From NCBI GenBank assembly GCA_030149365.1, contig JASBRP010000002.1:1-64000 (forward strand): DNA of 64,000 nt, in the 5' to 3' direction. The notes under the pieces are model-generated. The model did no database searches. It saw only the letters and a list, made by a program, of their open reading frames with translations, and was not told the origin of the DNA. Below are positions 1-8,342 of the stretch, one piece after another (positions within the stretch are counted from its first letter, which is position 1; each line of letters opens with the position of its first letter). The translations under genes were made by a program, and so were the position numbers. The DNA is from Solimonas sp. (GTDB lineage: Bacteria > Pseudomonadota > Gammaproteobacteria > Nevskiales > Nevskiaceae).

Positions 1-2
1 CT

Positions 3-1445
3 AGGTTAGAGAGGGTGTCTGCCTCACTTCTGCCGGTGGAAGAGTGGAAGAAGTCGCTATGGCTTTTTGACCAGATGATGCCCGAGGTCCGCTTTAGAAA
101 GAATGACTTCGAAGGAAAAGTGAGTGAGGTCGCAAGGCTTAGAGAAGAGGCGATTTTGAGTGTTTACGCACAGTCAGGGCTTGACGGGGTCGTGTGTCTT
201 AGTCGAGAGGCTAAGTCGTCATCAAGCGTCGCTTCGGCTGTAGCGCGGACAATGTCTCCTGAGGTTGCCGGGGATTATGTACGCATCGCCGCTAGCAGTG
301 CAGATGACCTCGGAAAGCTAGGGCCTTGGGCGGTAGTAGATGGCCTATCTGTACACGGATGGGAGTGGCTAGAAAACCTTATCAAAGAGCTCAGAGGTCA
401 ATGTCCGCCTGGTAGGATTGCCGAACTATTGAGGTTCCTGCCGACATCGGCTGAGACAATCCAGTATGTGGAGTCCCTTGGGGCTGATGTCGCCTTGAAT
501 TACTGGGCGTTAAGGGAGCCTTGGTTTCCTGACTGTGGAAAGGAAACTGTCAAGGATTCCATCAAAAAAATGCTTCCCTTAGGGCGGGCCGCAGAGCTGC
601 TTTCCTACTGCGAGAGCAACAGCAGGGACTTTGAATCAAAGGAACTCCTCGAACTTCTAGATCAGACCCTGAAAGATCTAAATTCTGGAGAGTATGGGGT
701 AAACAAGGTTTCTGACTATGCGGTGACTGAAATCCTTGAAGCGGTTCGAAAGCGTGGTGATGTTGCTATCGAGGAAATAGCCAAGCGAGAGTTTTCATTT
801 CTTCCGATGCTGATTGCCCCAGGAGGAGACTGCGGGCCTCTATCGCTTCTGGATGCCCTGAAGGATGATCCAGAACTCTTCGTTGAGCTAATTAAGTCTG
901 CGTACTATCGCGACGACCAGGTGCGTGAAGCAGACCAAGAGGGATCCAAGATTCCTCCCGACTATGCTCATCACCTATTGTCGGCGTTTAGAGTCCCTCC
1001 TGGCACAGACGCTGATGGGAAGATTGATGGAGAGAAATTGGCGTCATGGATCCAACGGGCTTTAGCTGCGGCTGAGAAATGCAATCGCAAGGGCAGCGCC
1101 GCCAGAGAAATTGGCGAAGTGCTGGCTTACGCCCCCAAGGATCCTGGTGACGGAATTTGGCCGGCCGTGGAAGTCAGAGCCGTTCTGGAAATGGCAGACG
1201 AAAACATGGCCGAAGGATTTCTTAGAGAGGCGGCGAGCCGCTACAGTTTGTCTACTCGGGGAGTCTATGAAGGTGGCAATCAGGAGCGTGTGCGCGCCGC
1301 GGAATATAGACAGTGGTCTGCGGCCCTGTTGGAGGCGTGGCCCGGAACGGCGCGTTTATTGGCTCGAAATGCAGACTTTTGGGAATCAGCGGGTCGGCGG
1401 CACGACGCAGATGCTGAGAGACGAAAACTCCAGTTCGATCGGTAG
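3..1445 (+). CDS. Helical-repeat protein of unknown function, probably the C-terminal part of a larger gene
   Basis: The frame is open to the left window edge, so this is probably the 3' part of a longer gene; the first usable start inside is GTG at 15, preceded by a weak purine run. About 476 residues are visible, almost all predicted helical, with leucine-rich 35-45 residue units like HEAT or TPR-like solenoids. The last ~70 residues (GNQERVRAAEYRQWSAALL, then WPGTARLLARNADFWE, then a charged DADAERRKL end) resemble the tail of very large prokaryotic proteins that often carry a nuclease or STAND NTPase head in defence islands. That is recollection of a family pattern, not a search result. 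Base composition is clearly less GC-rich than the genes after 3 kb, consistent with transfer. No catalytic motif is visible in this portion, so no function is assigned. Confidence 0.6.
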   Translation, partial: RLERVSASLLPVEEWKKSLWLFDQMMPEVRFRKNDFEGKVSEVARLREEAILSVYAQSGLDGVVCLSREAKSSSSVASAVARTMSPEVAGDYVRIAASSADDLGKLGPWAVVDGLSVHGWEWLENLIKELRGQCPPGRIAELLRFLPTSAETIQYVESLGADVALNYWALREPWFPDCGKETVKDSIKKMLPLGRAAELLSYCESNSRDFESKELLELLDQTLKDLNSGEYGVNKVSDYAVTEILEAVRKRGDVAIEEIAKREFSFLPMLIAPGGDCGPLSLLDALKDDPELFVELIKSAYYRDDQVREADQEGSKIPPDYAHHLLSAFRVPPGTDADGKIDGEKLASWIQRALAAAEKCNRKGSAAREIGEVLAYAPKDPGDGIWPAVEVRAVLEMADENMAEGFLREAASRYSLSTRGVYEGGNQERVRAAEYRQWSAALLEAWPGTARLLARNADFWESAGRRHDADAERRKLQFDR

Positions 1446-1484
1446 GGAAGAGCCGTGTCGGGCTAACCCTATAAGTAGTGTCCG

Positions 1485-1946
1485 ATGAGCGGGCTCTTTA
1501 GTATCGATTCGCCCGAGCGGCTTTACGAAAAGGTCAAGCAAGACTTTGTCGCGTTCTATAAAGATCCGACAATCGATGGGCTGTTTCAGGTGCTTTTCCC
1601 TTTGTATCACCTGCGCGAATGGATATGTCCCGGCGGCTATCGCACCTACAAGGGAAAAGCAGTTTCGGCCAGGAATGCCGGTGAGGTTCTTTACTCGCAC
1701 CTGGAGTCTCTTCCTGAGTACAGCACTCTGCGTTCCCTGTGCAACCATGCCAAGCATCTCAGCGACCCAGGCTTAAATGCTCGAACGGAAGTGTTGGAGG
1801 GATTTCGTGTGGGCCTGGGTGGATGCGGCGATAGCTTGGGTGTTACGCACTTTGTTGTCGAAAACAGGGACGTGCGAGATGTGCTCTCGCCGGTGTTCAG
1901 GGCATATCGAAACTACTTCGAGGGGGAGCTGCCAACTGGCTCCTAG
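1485..1946 (+). CDS. Hypothetical protein, small helical, accessory region
   Basis: A 153-residue protein starting at ATG 1485, 39 bases after the preceding gene, so probably cotranscribed with it. No signal peptide or membrane segment is visible. It contains FPLYHLREWICPGGYR near residues 38-53 and LRSLCNHAKH near residues 81-90. Short helical proteins with a 'HLREW ... LCNxxKH' arrangement recur as orphans in accessory regions, and the spacing is loosely HEPN-like. The RxxxxH catalytic motif of HEPN RNases is not convincingly present. The ribosome binding site is weak. Composition matches its low-GC neighbours. Not recognised beyond this. Confidence 0.55.
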   Translation: MSGLFSIDSPERLYEKVKQDFVAFYKDPTIDGLFQVLFPLYHLREWICPGGYRTYKGKAVSARNAGEVLYSHLESLPEYSTLRSLCNHAKHLSDPGLNARTEVLEGFRVGLGGCGDSLGVTHFVVENRDVRDVLSPVFRAYRNYFEGELPTGS

Positions 1947-2085
1947 AGGCAAGTACCGGGGTTTCATGGTCGCCATGAGTTCCCTTGACACTTTTAACTT
2001 GCGGCGCGAGGATGAGGACGCCATGCGCTGACCCGCAGGGCATTTCTCAACTGAGCCTGACGGCTCAAACACTAAGGTGGAAACC

Positions 2086-2598
2086 ATGACTGACATCGCT
2101 ATCGGGTCACTACTCGATTCTCTTGGGGCGCACGCCTCACATCTCAATGACGCCTCTGACGACGCCAATCGACTTCTTGAGTCGATCGAGGATCGCATCG
2201 TCAAAATGAACATCGGCTTGGAGGTCTGGTATCGCTACCCGATCTTGCGTGAAGATGCGACGGGGGACTTCGGGCCAAGCAGTATTAGCCAACAAGTGGT
2301 GCAACTCTTCGGCTTTGCCAAGGTAGAGGGTAAATGGTGCTTGGCTGTAAAGCCCATGCGGCTGGTAAAAGGCTTCTACGAAGGCCAGATGGATCAGGCA
2401 TATGAACAGCCTTTCGCCGCGGGAGCTCCAACCCCTTTATTGAAGGCCTCCAGGCTGCACCGGCTAGCGGCTGTCGATGTGCTGGCGCCATTTCTGGAGC
2501 AATTAGGCGAGCATGTGCAGTCGGTGGTGAAAAGCATCGACGGTGCAGCCCAAAGTGTTCCTAAAAGGCCGCGGCGGGTGGAGGAAACTGGAATTTAG
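2086..2598 (+). CDS. Hypothetical protein, ~170 aa, accessory region
   Basis: The start is placed at ATG 2086 because a strong ribosome binding site (AAGGTGG, 2074-2080) lies 5 bases upstream; the earlier in-frame GTG at 2077 falls inside that site. The product has an N-terminal amphipathic helix (LNDASDDANRLLESIEDR), then a short beta-rich stretch (MNIGLEVWYRYPIL; FGFAKVEGKWCLAVKPMRL), then a helical tail. The 'helix, then NxGLEVW, then GxxKxxGKWxLA' order is one I associate with single-gene orphans in accessory islands; no function is known to me. The gene ends just before a terminator-like stem at 2607-2649. Codon use and composition are those of the accessory edge rather than the chromosome to the right. 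Confidence 0.6.
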   Translation: MTDIAIGSLLDSLGAHASHLNDASDDANRLLESIEDRIVKMNIGLEVWYRYPILREDATGDFGPSSISQQVVQLFGFAKVEGKWCLAVKPMRLVKGFYEGQMDQAYEQPFAAGAPTPLLKASRLHRLAAVDVLAPFLEQLGEHVQSVVKSIDGAAQSVPKRPRRVEETGI

Positions 2599-2606
2599 CC
2601 GTGCTC

Positions 2607-2649
2607 TTGGCCCTGACCACTTAGGGGTCAGCCAAGGGGTCAGGGCCAA
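2607..2649 (+). terminator. Stem-loop after the last accessory gene
   Basis: Perfect 12-bp arms TTGGCCCTGACC (2607-2618) and GGTCAGGGCCAA (2638-2649) enclose a 19-base loop, starting 8 bases after the stop at 2598. The following bases are AT-rich (tatttgg...) but not a clean T tract, so intrinsic termination is likely but not certain. Confidence 0.5.
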
Positions 2650-2658
2650 TATTTGGAG

Positions 2659-2675
2659 TTAATATTTAATATTAA
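2659..2675. repeat. AT-only perfect palindrome at the island boundary
   Basis: TTAATATT-T-AATATTAA is a perfect 8+1+8 palindrome inside an AT-rich patch (2650-2700), unusual in this GC-rich chromosome. It lies between the last low-GC gene and the 54-bp direct repeats. It could be a recombination or regulator site; there is no adjacent integrase to support a specific role. Confidence 0.4.
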
Positions 2676-2703
2676 TCAATAGTTTGATGCACATTTTTGG
2701 AGT

Positions 2704-2757
2704 CCCGTGGGGACGCCAAGATTCACCAAAGCCCGGCTCTGCTGGGCTTTGTCGTTT
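2704..2757. repeat. 54-bp direct repeat, copy 1, containing a terminator-like hairpin
   Basis: Copy 1 of a 54-bp sequence repeated at 2864-2917 with only two mismatches. It starts CCCGTGGGGACGCCAAG and carries a hairpin with arms CAAAGCCCGGC and GCTGGGCTTTG around a TCT loop (one G-T pair), followed by TCGTTT. The two copies are exactly 160 bases apart, at the step from low-GC accessory to GC-rich core sequence. They may be a duplicated terminator or an attachment-site duplication. Confidence 0.7.
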
Positions 2758-2766
2758 GTGGGGGTG

Positions 2767-2860
2767 AGAACCCCAGAGGGGTTCGACCGATCCGCCTAGA
2801 GCGGATCGGAGCGTAGCCCTGAGCGCCAGCGAAGGGTTTGGCCCATGGATGGGCCAAACA
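2767..2860. repeat. Hairpin-rich cassette between the two 54-bp repeats
   Basis: Three perfect inverted repeats lie in series in about 95 bases: GAACCCC-AGA-GGGGTTC; CCGATCCGC-CTAGA-GCGGATCGG; and TTTGGCCCAT-GG-ATGGGCCAAA, the last just before copy 2 of the 54-bp repeat. No credible coding frame spans it. The density of perfect stems suggests a structured RNA or a single-strand DNA folding element rather than spacer. Confidence 0.55.
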
Positions 2861-2863
2861 ATC

Positions 2864-2917
2864 CCCGTGGGGACGCCAAGTTTCACCAAAGCCCGGCTCT
2901 GCCGGGCTTTGTCGTTT
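2864..2917. repeat. 54-bp direct repeat, copy 2
   Basis: Second copy of the 54-bp repeat at 2704-2757. Its hairpin is perfect (CAAAGCCCGGC-TCT-GCCGGGCTTTG). The bases at its left junction also form TCCCC-GT-GGGGA. The next gene begins at 3003. Confidence 0.7.
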
Positions 2918-3002
2918 CTGCCCCTTGGAACCCTGCAGCCTGCCCGCAGTCACAGGCTTGGGCCGGCGCCGCCGGCGTGATTGGATGTTCCAAGGAGGGA
3001 AC

Positions 3003-3176
3003 ATGTCTTTCGCCATCTATATCGTCGGTTTCCTGATCCTGATTGGCGGCCTGGCCTACGGCGCCGTGCTGCTGCACGTGCCCCAGGAATGGATCGTGGT
3101 GGGCAGCATCGTGCTGCTGGGCATTGGCCTGCTCACTGGGGTGAAGTCCACGCGCCAGAAGGATCCTGCACCCTGA
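3003..3176 (+). CDS. Small two-helix membrane protein
   Basis: A 57-codon gene from ATG 3003 with a textbook ribosome binding site AAGGAGG at 2992-2998. The product has two hydrophobic helices, about residues 4-23 and 30-47, joined by a short polar loop (HVPQEW), and a charged C-terminal tail ending DPAP. It would be an inner-membrane protein with both ends on the same side. It does not belong to a family I can name. Composition matches the GC-rich core, so it marks the start of core sequence right of the repeats. Confidence 0.7.
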   Translation: MSFAIYIVGFLILIGGLAYGAVLLHVPQEWIVVGSIVLLGIGLLTGVKSTRQKDPAP

Positions 3177-3200
3177 CGGTGCGCGGTCCAGGCTCCGGGC

Positions 3201-3233
3201 AAAAAAACTCCCGCGGTCTTGCGAGCGCGGGAG
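3201..3233 (-). terminator. Rho-independent terminator for the marR-type gene
   Basis: Read on the minus strand, CTCCCGCG (3233-3226) pairs perfectly with CGCGGGAG (3215-3208) and is followed by seven T (3207-3201). It lies about 165 bases beyond the stop of the minus-strand regulator at 3399. On the plus strand there is no T tract. Confidence 0.75.
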
Positions 3234-3398
3234 CAAGGTGCGAGAGAGGCAGGCGCCTCTCTGGAGGAGATCGTCTCGGGCTGCACTGTGATGGATCAGC
3301 CGCCCGGCTACCGGGATATGGAGCACGAATCGTGCCGTGAGTGACGGCTGCGTCACATTCCGACGGCCATTCTGCGCGGCCGCTGTTGCGGCCCCGTG

Positions 3399-3851
3399 TC
3401 AGTTCGTGGAGCCGGAGCGCGGCTGCAGGCTGCTGGCGCGTTCCTTGATCTGCTCCAGGACGCGAACACAGATCTCCATGTCCTGGGGGTCAATGGCGCC
3501 GTACAGCTCGCGGCGCAGGATGGCCACCTGGGTCTCGATGTCGGCGCAGGCTTCCTTGGCGCGGTCGGTGAGGACCACGTGGTAGGCGCGCCGGTCGTTG
3601 GGGCAGGACTTGCGCTGCAGCCAACCGTCGGCGCTGAGGCGGTCCAGCATGCGCACCAGGGTAGGGGACTCGATGCCAAGCTCCGCCGCCAGGGCGGACT
3701 GCGTCAGGGGCTTCTGGGCGCGGTGCAGGGCCAGGATCGGCTGCCAGCGGGCCTGCGACAGCCCGATCGGTTCCAGGCGCGAATCCAACAGGCCGCGCAC
3801 GGTCCAGAACACGTCGCGTACCAGCGGGGACATCCTCTCTTCCGGTTTCAT
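3399..3851 (-). CDS. MarR-family transcriptional regulator
   Basis: A 150-residue winged-helix protein of MarR/SlyA type. The DNA-binding region spans about residues 45-100: the recognition helix is in LAAELGIESPTLVRMLDRL and the wing is CPNDRRAYHVVLT with the DRR signature. It is transcribed away from the RND operon starting at 3997, the usual arrangement for a local repressor of a tripartite pump that releases DNA on binding a lipophilic ligand. An inverted repeat at 3885-3905 sits in the shared intergenic region. Family assignment is firm; the target and ligand are inferred from position. Confidence 0.9.
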   Translation of the reverse strand: MKPEERMSPLVRDVFWTVRGLLDSRLEPIGLSQARWQPILALHRAQKPLTQSALAAELGIESPTLVRMLDRLSADGWLQRKSCPNDRRAYHVVLTDRAKEACADIETQVAILRRELYGAIDPQDMEICVRVLEQIKERASSLQPRSGSTN

Positions 3852-3884
3852 TTCATCCTCCAGCCATACTGCATCTTTATTATT

Positions 3885-3905
3885 GCACGCTAATCGTTAG
3901 CATGC
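3885..3905. promoter_or_regulatory. Candidate MarR operator
   Basis: Inverted repeat GCA-c-GCTAA-TCG-TTAGC-a-TGC in the gap between the divergent regulator (start 3851) and pump operon (start 3997). Size and AT-rich core suit a MarR-type dimer site. The gap around it is AT-rich, as for divergent promoters. Confidence 0.55.
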
Positions 3906-3996
3906 TACTTTAATATTCATCACGCAAATCATTGCAGCCGCTATATCGTAAGCCGCCGGGTGGCTTCCGGTGCGATGACCGTGCAGGGAGTACAAC

Positions 3997-5187
3997 ATGA
4001 ACAAGTCTGCATTGAGCCGTTCCCTCATTCCCGTGCTGCTGCTGGCTGCACTGTCTGCCTGCTCGGGCAAGCCGGAGGATGCGGGGCCCAAGCCGGTCGC
4101 GGTGGGGGTGGTGAAGGTGCAGCCCAAGCCGGCCACCATCACCTCGGAATACGTCGCCAAGGTCGAAGCCTCCAACACCGTGGAGATTCGCTCGCGCGTC
4201 GGCGGCCTGCTGGAGAAGCAGTCGGCCGTGGAAGGACAACTAGTGAAGCGCGGCCAGGTGCTGTTCCAGATCGATCCGCAGCCCTTCGAAGCGGCACTGG
4301 CGCAGGCCAAGGCGGCGCTGGCCGAGGCGGAGGCGGGGCTGCAGCAGTCCGACCGTGACCTGGCGCGCGTCAAGCCGCTGGCCGAGATCGACGCCGTGAG
4401 CCAGCAGGAGCTGGATTCGGTGGTGGCGCGCAACAGCGCCAATCGTGCCGGCGTGGAAGCGGCCCGCGCGGCAGTGAAGACCGCCGACCTCAACCTGGAT
4501 TACACGCGCATCACCTCGCCGATCGACGGCATCCTGGGGCGCACGCAGATTCGTGTCGGCGGCCTGATCAGCGCCAGCACCTCGCTGCTGACCACGGTCT
4601 ACGCTCCCGATCCGATGTACGTGAACTTCAGCATCAGCGAGCGCCGGATGATCGAGCTGCAGCGCCGCCTGGACCTGCATGCGGGCGATCCGGTGCGTAC
4701 CGATGGCGTGTTCAAGATCATCCTGGCGGACGGCTCCAAGTATCCGCAGAAGGCCAAGCTCAACCTGATCGATGCGGCGGTGGACGAGTCCACCGGCACG
4801 CTGCCGATCCGCCTGGAGGTGGAGAACCCCAGCCGCACGCTGCTCGCCGGCATGTTCGCGCGCGTGGTGGTGGTGGCCGACCAGTTGCCCAGCGCCCTGC
4901 TGGTGCCGCAGCGCGCGGTGCAGGAACTGCAGGGCCGCACGTCGCTGTGGATCGTGGGTGCGGACAACAAGGCCGAGAAGCGTGACGTCACCATGGGCGC
5001 ACGCATCGGCAGCGACTGGATCGTGACCGACGGCCTGAAGGCGGGCGAGACCATTGCCGTGGACGGCACGCAGAAGCTCAAGCCCGGCACGCCGCTGGCG
5101 CCGCAGCCCCTGGAGGCTCCGCCGGCTGAAACGGCCGAGCCTGCCAAGCTGCCGGCCGAGCCGCCCAAGGCTGGAGCCCAGCCGTGA
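3997..5187 (+). CDS. RND efflux periplasmic adaptor (membrane fusion protein), AcrA/MexA type
   Basis: A 396-residue lipoprotein: signal peptide with lipobox LSAC and lipidated Cys22. It then has the standard adaptor order of barrel-sandwich half, alpha-helical hairpin (about 100-165, rich in LAQAKAALAEAEAG heptads), second lipoyl half (TSPIDGILGRTQIRVGGLIS), beta-barrel and membrane-proximal domain. It links the inner-membrane pump to the outer-membrane channel in the periplasm. ATG 3997 is preceded by AGGGAG. Its TGA overlaps the GTG start of the pump gene (GTGA, 5184-5187), so the two are translationally coupled. A Pro/Ala-rich tail (residues ~365-396) is longer than usual. Homologues are mexA/acrA, but the exact orthologue cannot be told from sequence alone. 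Confidence 0.95.
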   Translation: MNKSALSRSLIPVLLLAALSACSGKPEDAGPKPVAVGVVKVQPKPATITSEYVAKVEASNTVEIRSRVGGLLEKQSAVEGQLVKRGQVLFQIDPQPFEAALAQAKAALAEAEAGLQQSDRDLARVKPLAEIDAVSQQELDSVVARNSANRAGVEAARAAVKTADLNLDYTRITSPIDGILGRTQIRVGGLISASTSLLTTVYAPDPMYVNFSISERRMIELQRRLDLHAGDPVRTDGVFKIILADGSKYPQKAKLNLIDAAVDESTGTLPIRLEVENPSRTLLAGMFARVVVVADQLPSALLVPQRAVQELQGRTSLWIVGADNKAEKRDVTMGARIGSDWIVTDGLKAGETIAVDGTQKLKPGTPLAPQPLEAPPAETAEPAKLPAEPPKAGAQP

Positions 5188-8100
5188 GCGAGTTCTTCAT
5201 CAACCGTCCGATCTTCGCGACGGTGCTGTCGATCATCATCACGATCGCCGGTGCCATTGCCCTGACGCAGCTGCCGATCGCGCGCTATCCGCAGATCACG
5301 CCGCCGTCCATCGTCGTCAGCACCAGCTTCCCCGGTGCGGATGCGGCCACCGTGGAGCAGTCCATCGCCGCGCCGATCGAGCAGCAGGTCAACGGCGTGC
5401 CGAACATGCTCTACATGAGCTCCAAGGCTGGCAACGACGGCTCCTACAGCCTCAACGTCACCTTCGACATCGGCACCAACCAGGATCTCGCCGCGGTAGA
5501 GGTGCAGAACCGCGTGGCCATCGCGCAGCGCCAGTTGCCGCAGGAAGTGGTGCGGCAGGGTGTTACCGTGACCAAGCGCCAGCCGCAGATCCTGCTGTTG
5601 GTGGCGGTGCGGGCCACCGATCCGAAATACGACTACCTGTTCCTCAGCAACTACGCCACGCTCAATGTCTATGACGCGCTCGCACGCATCCCCGGCGTCG
5701 GCCAGGTGGTGGTGCTGGGCGGCCGCGACTACGGCATGCGCATCTGGCTCGATCCGGAGAAGATGGCGCGCCTGGGTGTGACCACGCAGGACGTCAACAA
5801 GGTGCTCAACGAGCAGAACGTGGTGGCGCCCGCGGGCACGGTGGGCGCGGAGCCCGCGCCGCCGGGGCAGGAGAAGCAGTACGCGGTGAGCGTGCGCGGC
5901 CGCCTGACCGATCCGGCGGACTACGAGAACGTGGTGGTACGCGCGCGCAATGACGGCTCCATCGTGCAGCTCAAGGACATCGCCCGCGTCGAGCTGGCGG
6001 CCACCGACTACAGCCGTTCCAGCCGCCTCAATGGCGAGCCGGTGGCGAATATCGGCGTCTACCAGTTGCCGGATGCCAATGCGCTCGATGTCGCCAAGGG
6101 CGTGCGCAAGACCATGGACGAGTTGTCGCACAGCTTCCCCCAGGGCATCGAATACTCGATTCCCTTCGACACCACGCTGTTCGTGTCGGAGTCGGTGTAC
6201 GAGGTGGAGCACACGCTGGTGGTCGCGGCCATCCTGGTGCTGGCGGTGGTGTTCCTGTTCCTGGAGAGCTGGCGCGCCACGCTGATCCCGATGCTGGCGG
6301 TGCCGGTGTCGATCATCGGCGCCTTCAGCGCCTTCGTGGCCCTGGGTTTCTCGATCAATACACTGACCTTGCTGGCCCTGGTGCTGGCGATCGGCCTGGT
6401 GGTGGACGACGCCATCGTCGTGGTGGAAGCCGTGGTGGAGAAGATGGACTCGCATGGCCTGTCGGCCCGCGAGGCCACCAGCCAGGCCATGCGCGAGGTG
6501 TCGGGGCCGGTGATCGCCATCGCCCTGGTGTTGAGCGCGGTGTTCGTGCCCGTGTCCTTCCTGGCGGGCCTCACCGGACAGTTCTATCGCCAGTTCGCCC
6601 TGACCCTGTCGGTGTCGGTGCTGATCTCGGCACTGGTGGCGCTGACCTTCACGCCGGCGCTGTGCGCGCTGTTGCTCAAGCCCAGTGCCGAGTCGCACTG
6701 GCATGGTCCGATCGGGCGCTTCTTCAGCGCCTTCAATCGGGGCTTCGAGCGGGTCACGCAGCGCTATACCTCCACGGTGCGTGGCGCGATCCGGCGCGGT
6801 GCGGTGAGCCTGCTGGTGTTTGGCGTCGTGCTGGTGGCGGCGGCCTTCCTGATCGCCAAGCGGCCGGGCGGCTTCCTGCCGGACGAGGACCAGGGCTACC
6901 TGATCACCGCCATCTCGCTGCCGCCGGCGGCCTCGCTGCAGCGCACCGACGAGGTGATCAAGAAGTATCGCGAGATCACCGCGAAGATTCCGGCGATCCA
7001 GAACACGGTGGCGATCAGCGGATTCAACCTGCAGGCTGGCATCACGCAGTCGTCCTCGGCCACCGTGTTCCTGGCGCTGAAGCCCTGGCACGAGCGCGGC
7101 AAGGGTGAAAGCGCCAAGGAAATCCTCGGGCAGCTGATGAAGGAGACGTCGTCGATCCGCGAGGCCACCTTCCGCGTGCTGAACCCACCCTCGATTCCCG
7201 GCATCGGCCAGGCCGGCGGCTTCGAGTTCGTGCTGGAGGACCGCAGCGGCGGCAGCATGGATCGCTTCGTCGGGGTGCTGAACGATTTCATCGAGCGTGC
7301 CAACCAGACGCCCGGCCTGGAGCGCGTGTTCACCAACTTCAATCCGACCACGCCGCAGGTAGAGTACGTGGTGGATCGTGAGCAGGCCAAGACGCTGGGC
7401 GTGCCGCTGTCGGACATCTTCGGCTCGCTGCAGACCTTCCTGGGTGGCAGCTACATCAACGACTTCAACCTGTTCGGCCGCACCTACCGCGTGACCGCCC
7501 AGGCGGAAGGCCTGGCACGTGCGACACCGGATGCGGTGAACCACCTCTACGTGCGCACCGACCAGAACGCGATGGTGCCGCTATCGACCGTGGTGCAGAT
7601 CCGCAGCAAGTCGGGGCCTGATTACATCGAGCGCTTCAACGTGTTCCGCGCCGTGACCGTGCAGGGTTCGGCGGCGGCGGGTTACAGCTCCGGAGACGGC
7701 ATCAAGGCGATGGAAGATCTCGCCGCCGACCTGCCCGAAGGCTATGCCTACGAGTGGACGGGCGCGACTTACCAGGAGAAGAAGTCCAGCGGACAGGCGC
7801 CGTACATCTTCGCCGCGGCGATGATCTTCGTGTTCCTGGTGCTGGCGGCGCAGTATGAAAGCTGGATCGTGCCCTTTGCGGTGCTGCTCGGCATTCCCTT
7901 CGCCGTGTTCGGTGCCTTCGCGGCGCTAGCCTGGCGCGGCATGGCCAACGACATCTATGCGCAGATCGGCCTGGTGATGCTGATCGGCCTGGCGGCCAAG
8001 AACGCGATCCTGATCGTGGAGTTCGCCAAGCTGGCGCATGAGCGCGGCATGGAGCTGGTGGAGGCCGCTGTCGAAGGCGCGCGCCTGCGCCTGCGGCCGA

Positions 8101-8342
8101 TCCTGATGACCTCGTTCGCCTTCATCCTCGGCGCCATCCCGCTGGTGATCGCCACCGGCGCCGGCGCCGGTGCGCGCATGGTGCTGGGCACCGTGGTGGT
8201 GTTCGGCATGCTGGCGGCGACGCTGATCGGCATCTTCCTGGTGCCGGTGTTCTACGTGCTGCTGCAGGGCCTGGCCGAGCGCTTCGGCAAGCCTCGGCCA
8301 CCGGCAATGCATCACGCTGACGCCCATGGAGAGACGGCATGA
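5184..8342 (+). CDS. RND multidrug efflux transporter (HAE1 family), AcrB/MexB type
   Basis: A 1052-residue inner-membrane proton/drug antiporter. It has the N-terminal transmembrane helix (FINRPIFATVLSIIITIAG), two large periplasmic loops and two six-helix bundles with internal repeat symmetry. The proton-relay aspartates are Asp408-Asp409 in GLVVDDAIVVVE, matching AcrB 407/408. The second-half signature LIGLAAKNAILIVEFAK is near residue 940. Length is normal for the family. It starts with GTG overlapping the adaptor stop, and its own TGA overlaps the next ATG (8339-8342), so the adaptor, pump and channel are one coupled operon. Substrates are expected to be hydrophobic or amphipathic compounds. 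Confidence 0.96.
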   Translation: MSEFFINRPIFATVLSIIITIAGAIALTQLPIARYPQITPPSIVVSTSFPGADAATVEQSIAAPIEQQVNGVPNMLYMSSKAGNDGSYSLNVTFDIGTNQDLAAVEVQNRVAIAQRQLPQEVVRQGVTVTKRQPQILLLVAVRATDPKYDYLFLSNYATLNVYDALARIPGVGQVVVLGGRDYGMRIWLDPEKMARLGVTTQDVNKVLNEQNVVAPAGTVGAEPAPPGQEKQYAVSVRGRLTDPADYENVVVRARNDGSIVQLKDIARVELAATDYSRSSRLNGEPVANIGVYQLPDANALDVAKGVRKTMDELSHSFPQGIEYSIPFDTTLFVSESVYEVEHTLVVAAILVLAVVFLFLESWRATLIPMLAVPVSIIGAFSAFVALGFSINTLTLLALVLAIGLVVDDAIVVVEAVVEKMDSHGLSAREATSQAMREVSGPVIAIALVLSAVFVPVSFLAGLTGQFYRQFALTLSVSVLISALVALTFTPALCALLLKPSAESHWHGPIGRFFSAFNRGFERVTQRYTSTVRGAIRRGAVSLLVFGVVLVAAAFLIAKRPGGFLPDEDQGYLITAISLPPAASLQRTDEVIKKYREITAKIPAIQNTVAISGFNLQAGITQSSSATVFLALKPWHERGKGESAKEILGQLMKETSSIREATFRVLNPPSIPGIGQAGGFEFVLEDRSGGSMDRFVGVLNDFIERANQTPGLERVFTNFNPTTPQVEYVVDREQAKTLGVPLSDIFGSLQTFLGGSYINDFNLFGRTYRVTAQAEGLARATPDAVNHLYVRTDQNAMVPLSTVVQIRSKSGPDYIERFNVFRAVTVQGSAAAGYSSGDGIKAMEDLAADLPEGYAYEWTGATYQEKKSSGQAPYIFAAAMIFVFLVLAAQYESWIVPFAVLLGIPFAVFGAFAALAWRGMANDIYAQIGLVMLIGLAAKNAILIVEFAKLAHERGMELVEAAVEGARLRLRPILMTSFAFILGAIPLVIATGAGAGARMVLGTVVVFGMLAATLIGIFLVPVFYVLLQGLAERFGKPRPPAMHHADAHGETA

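Noticed and set aside
1485..1946. HEPN toxin of a toxin-antitoxin pair with the next gene
   Set aside because: The RxxxxH motif is not convincing, the next gene is over 130 bases away and does not resemble an antitoxin.
2704..2917. CRISPR-like interpretation of the direct repeats
   Set aside because: Only two copies, each a hairpin terminator, with a 106-base structured spacer and no cas genes.
2723..3356. Minus-strand frames across the 54-bp repeats
   Set aside because: They are open only because of repeats and GC bias; peptides repeat the same terminator translation.
4599..7544. 981-codon open frame on the minus strand
   Set aside because: It is antisense to the adaptor and RND pump, is His/Arg-rich and has no family signature; a GC-skew shadow.
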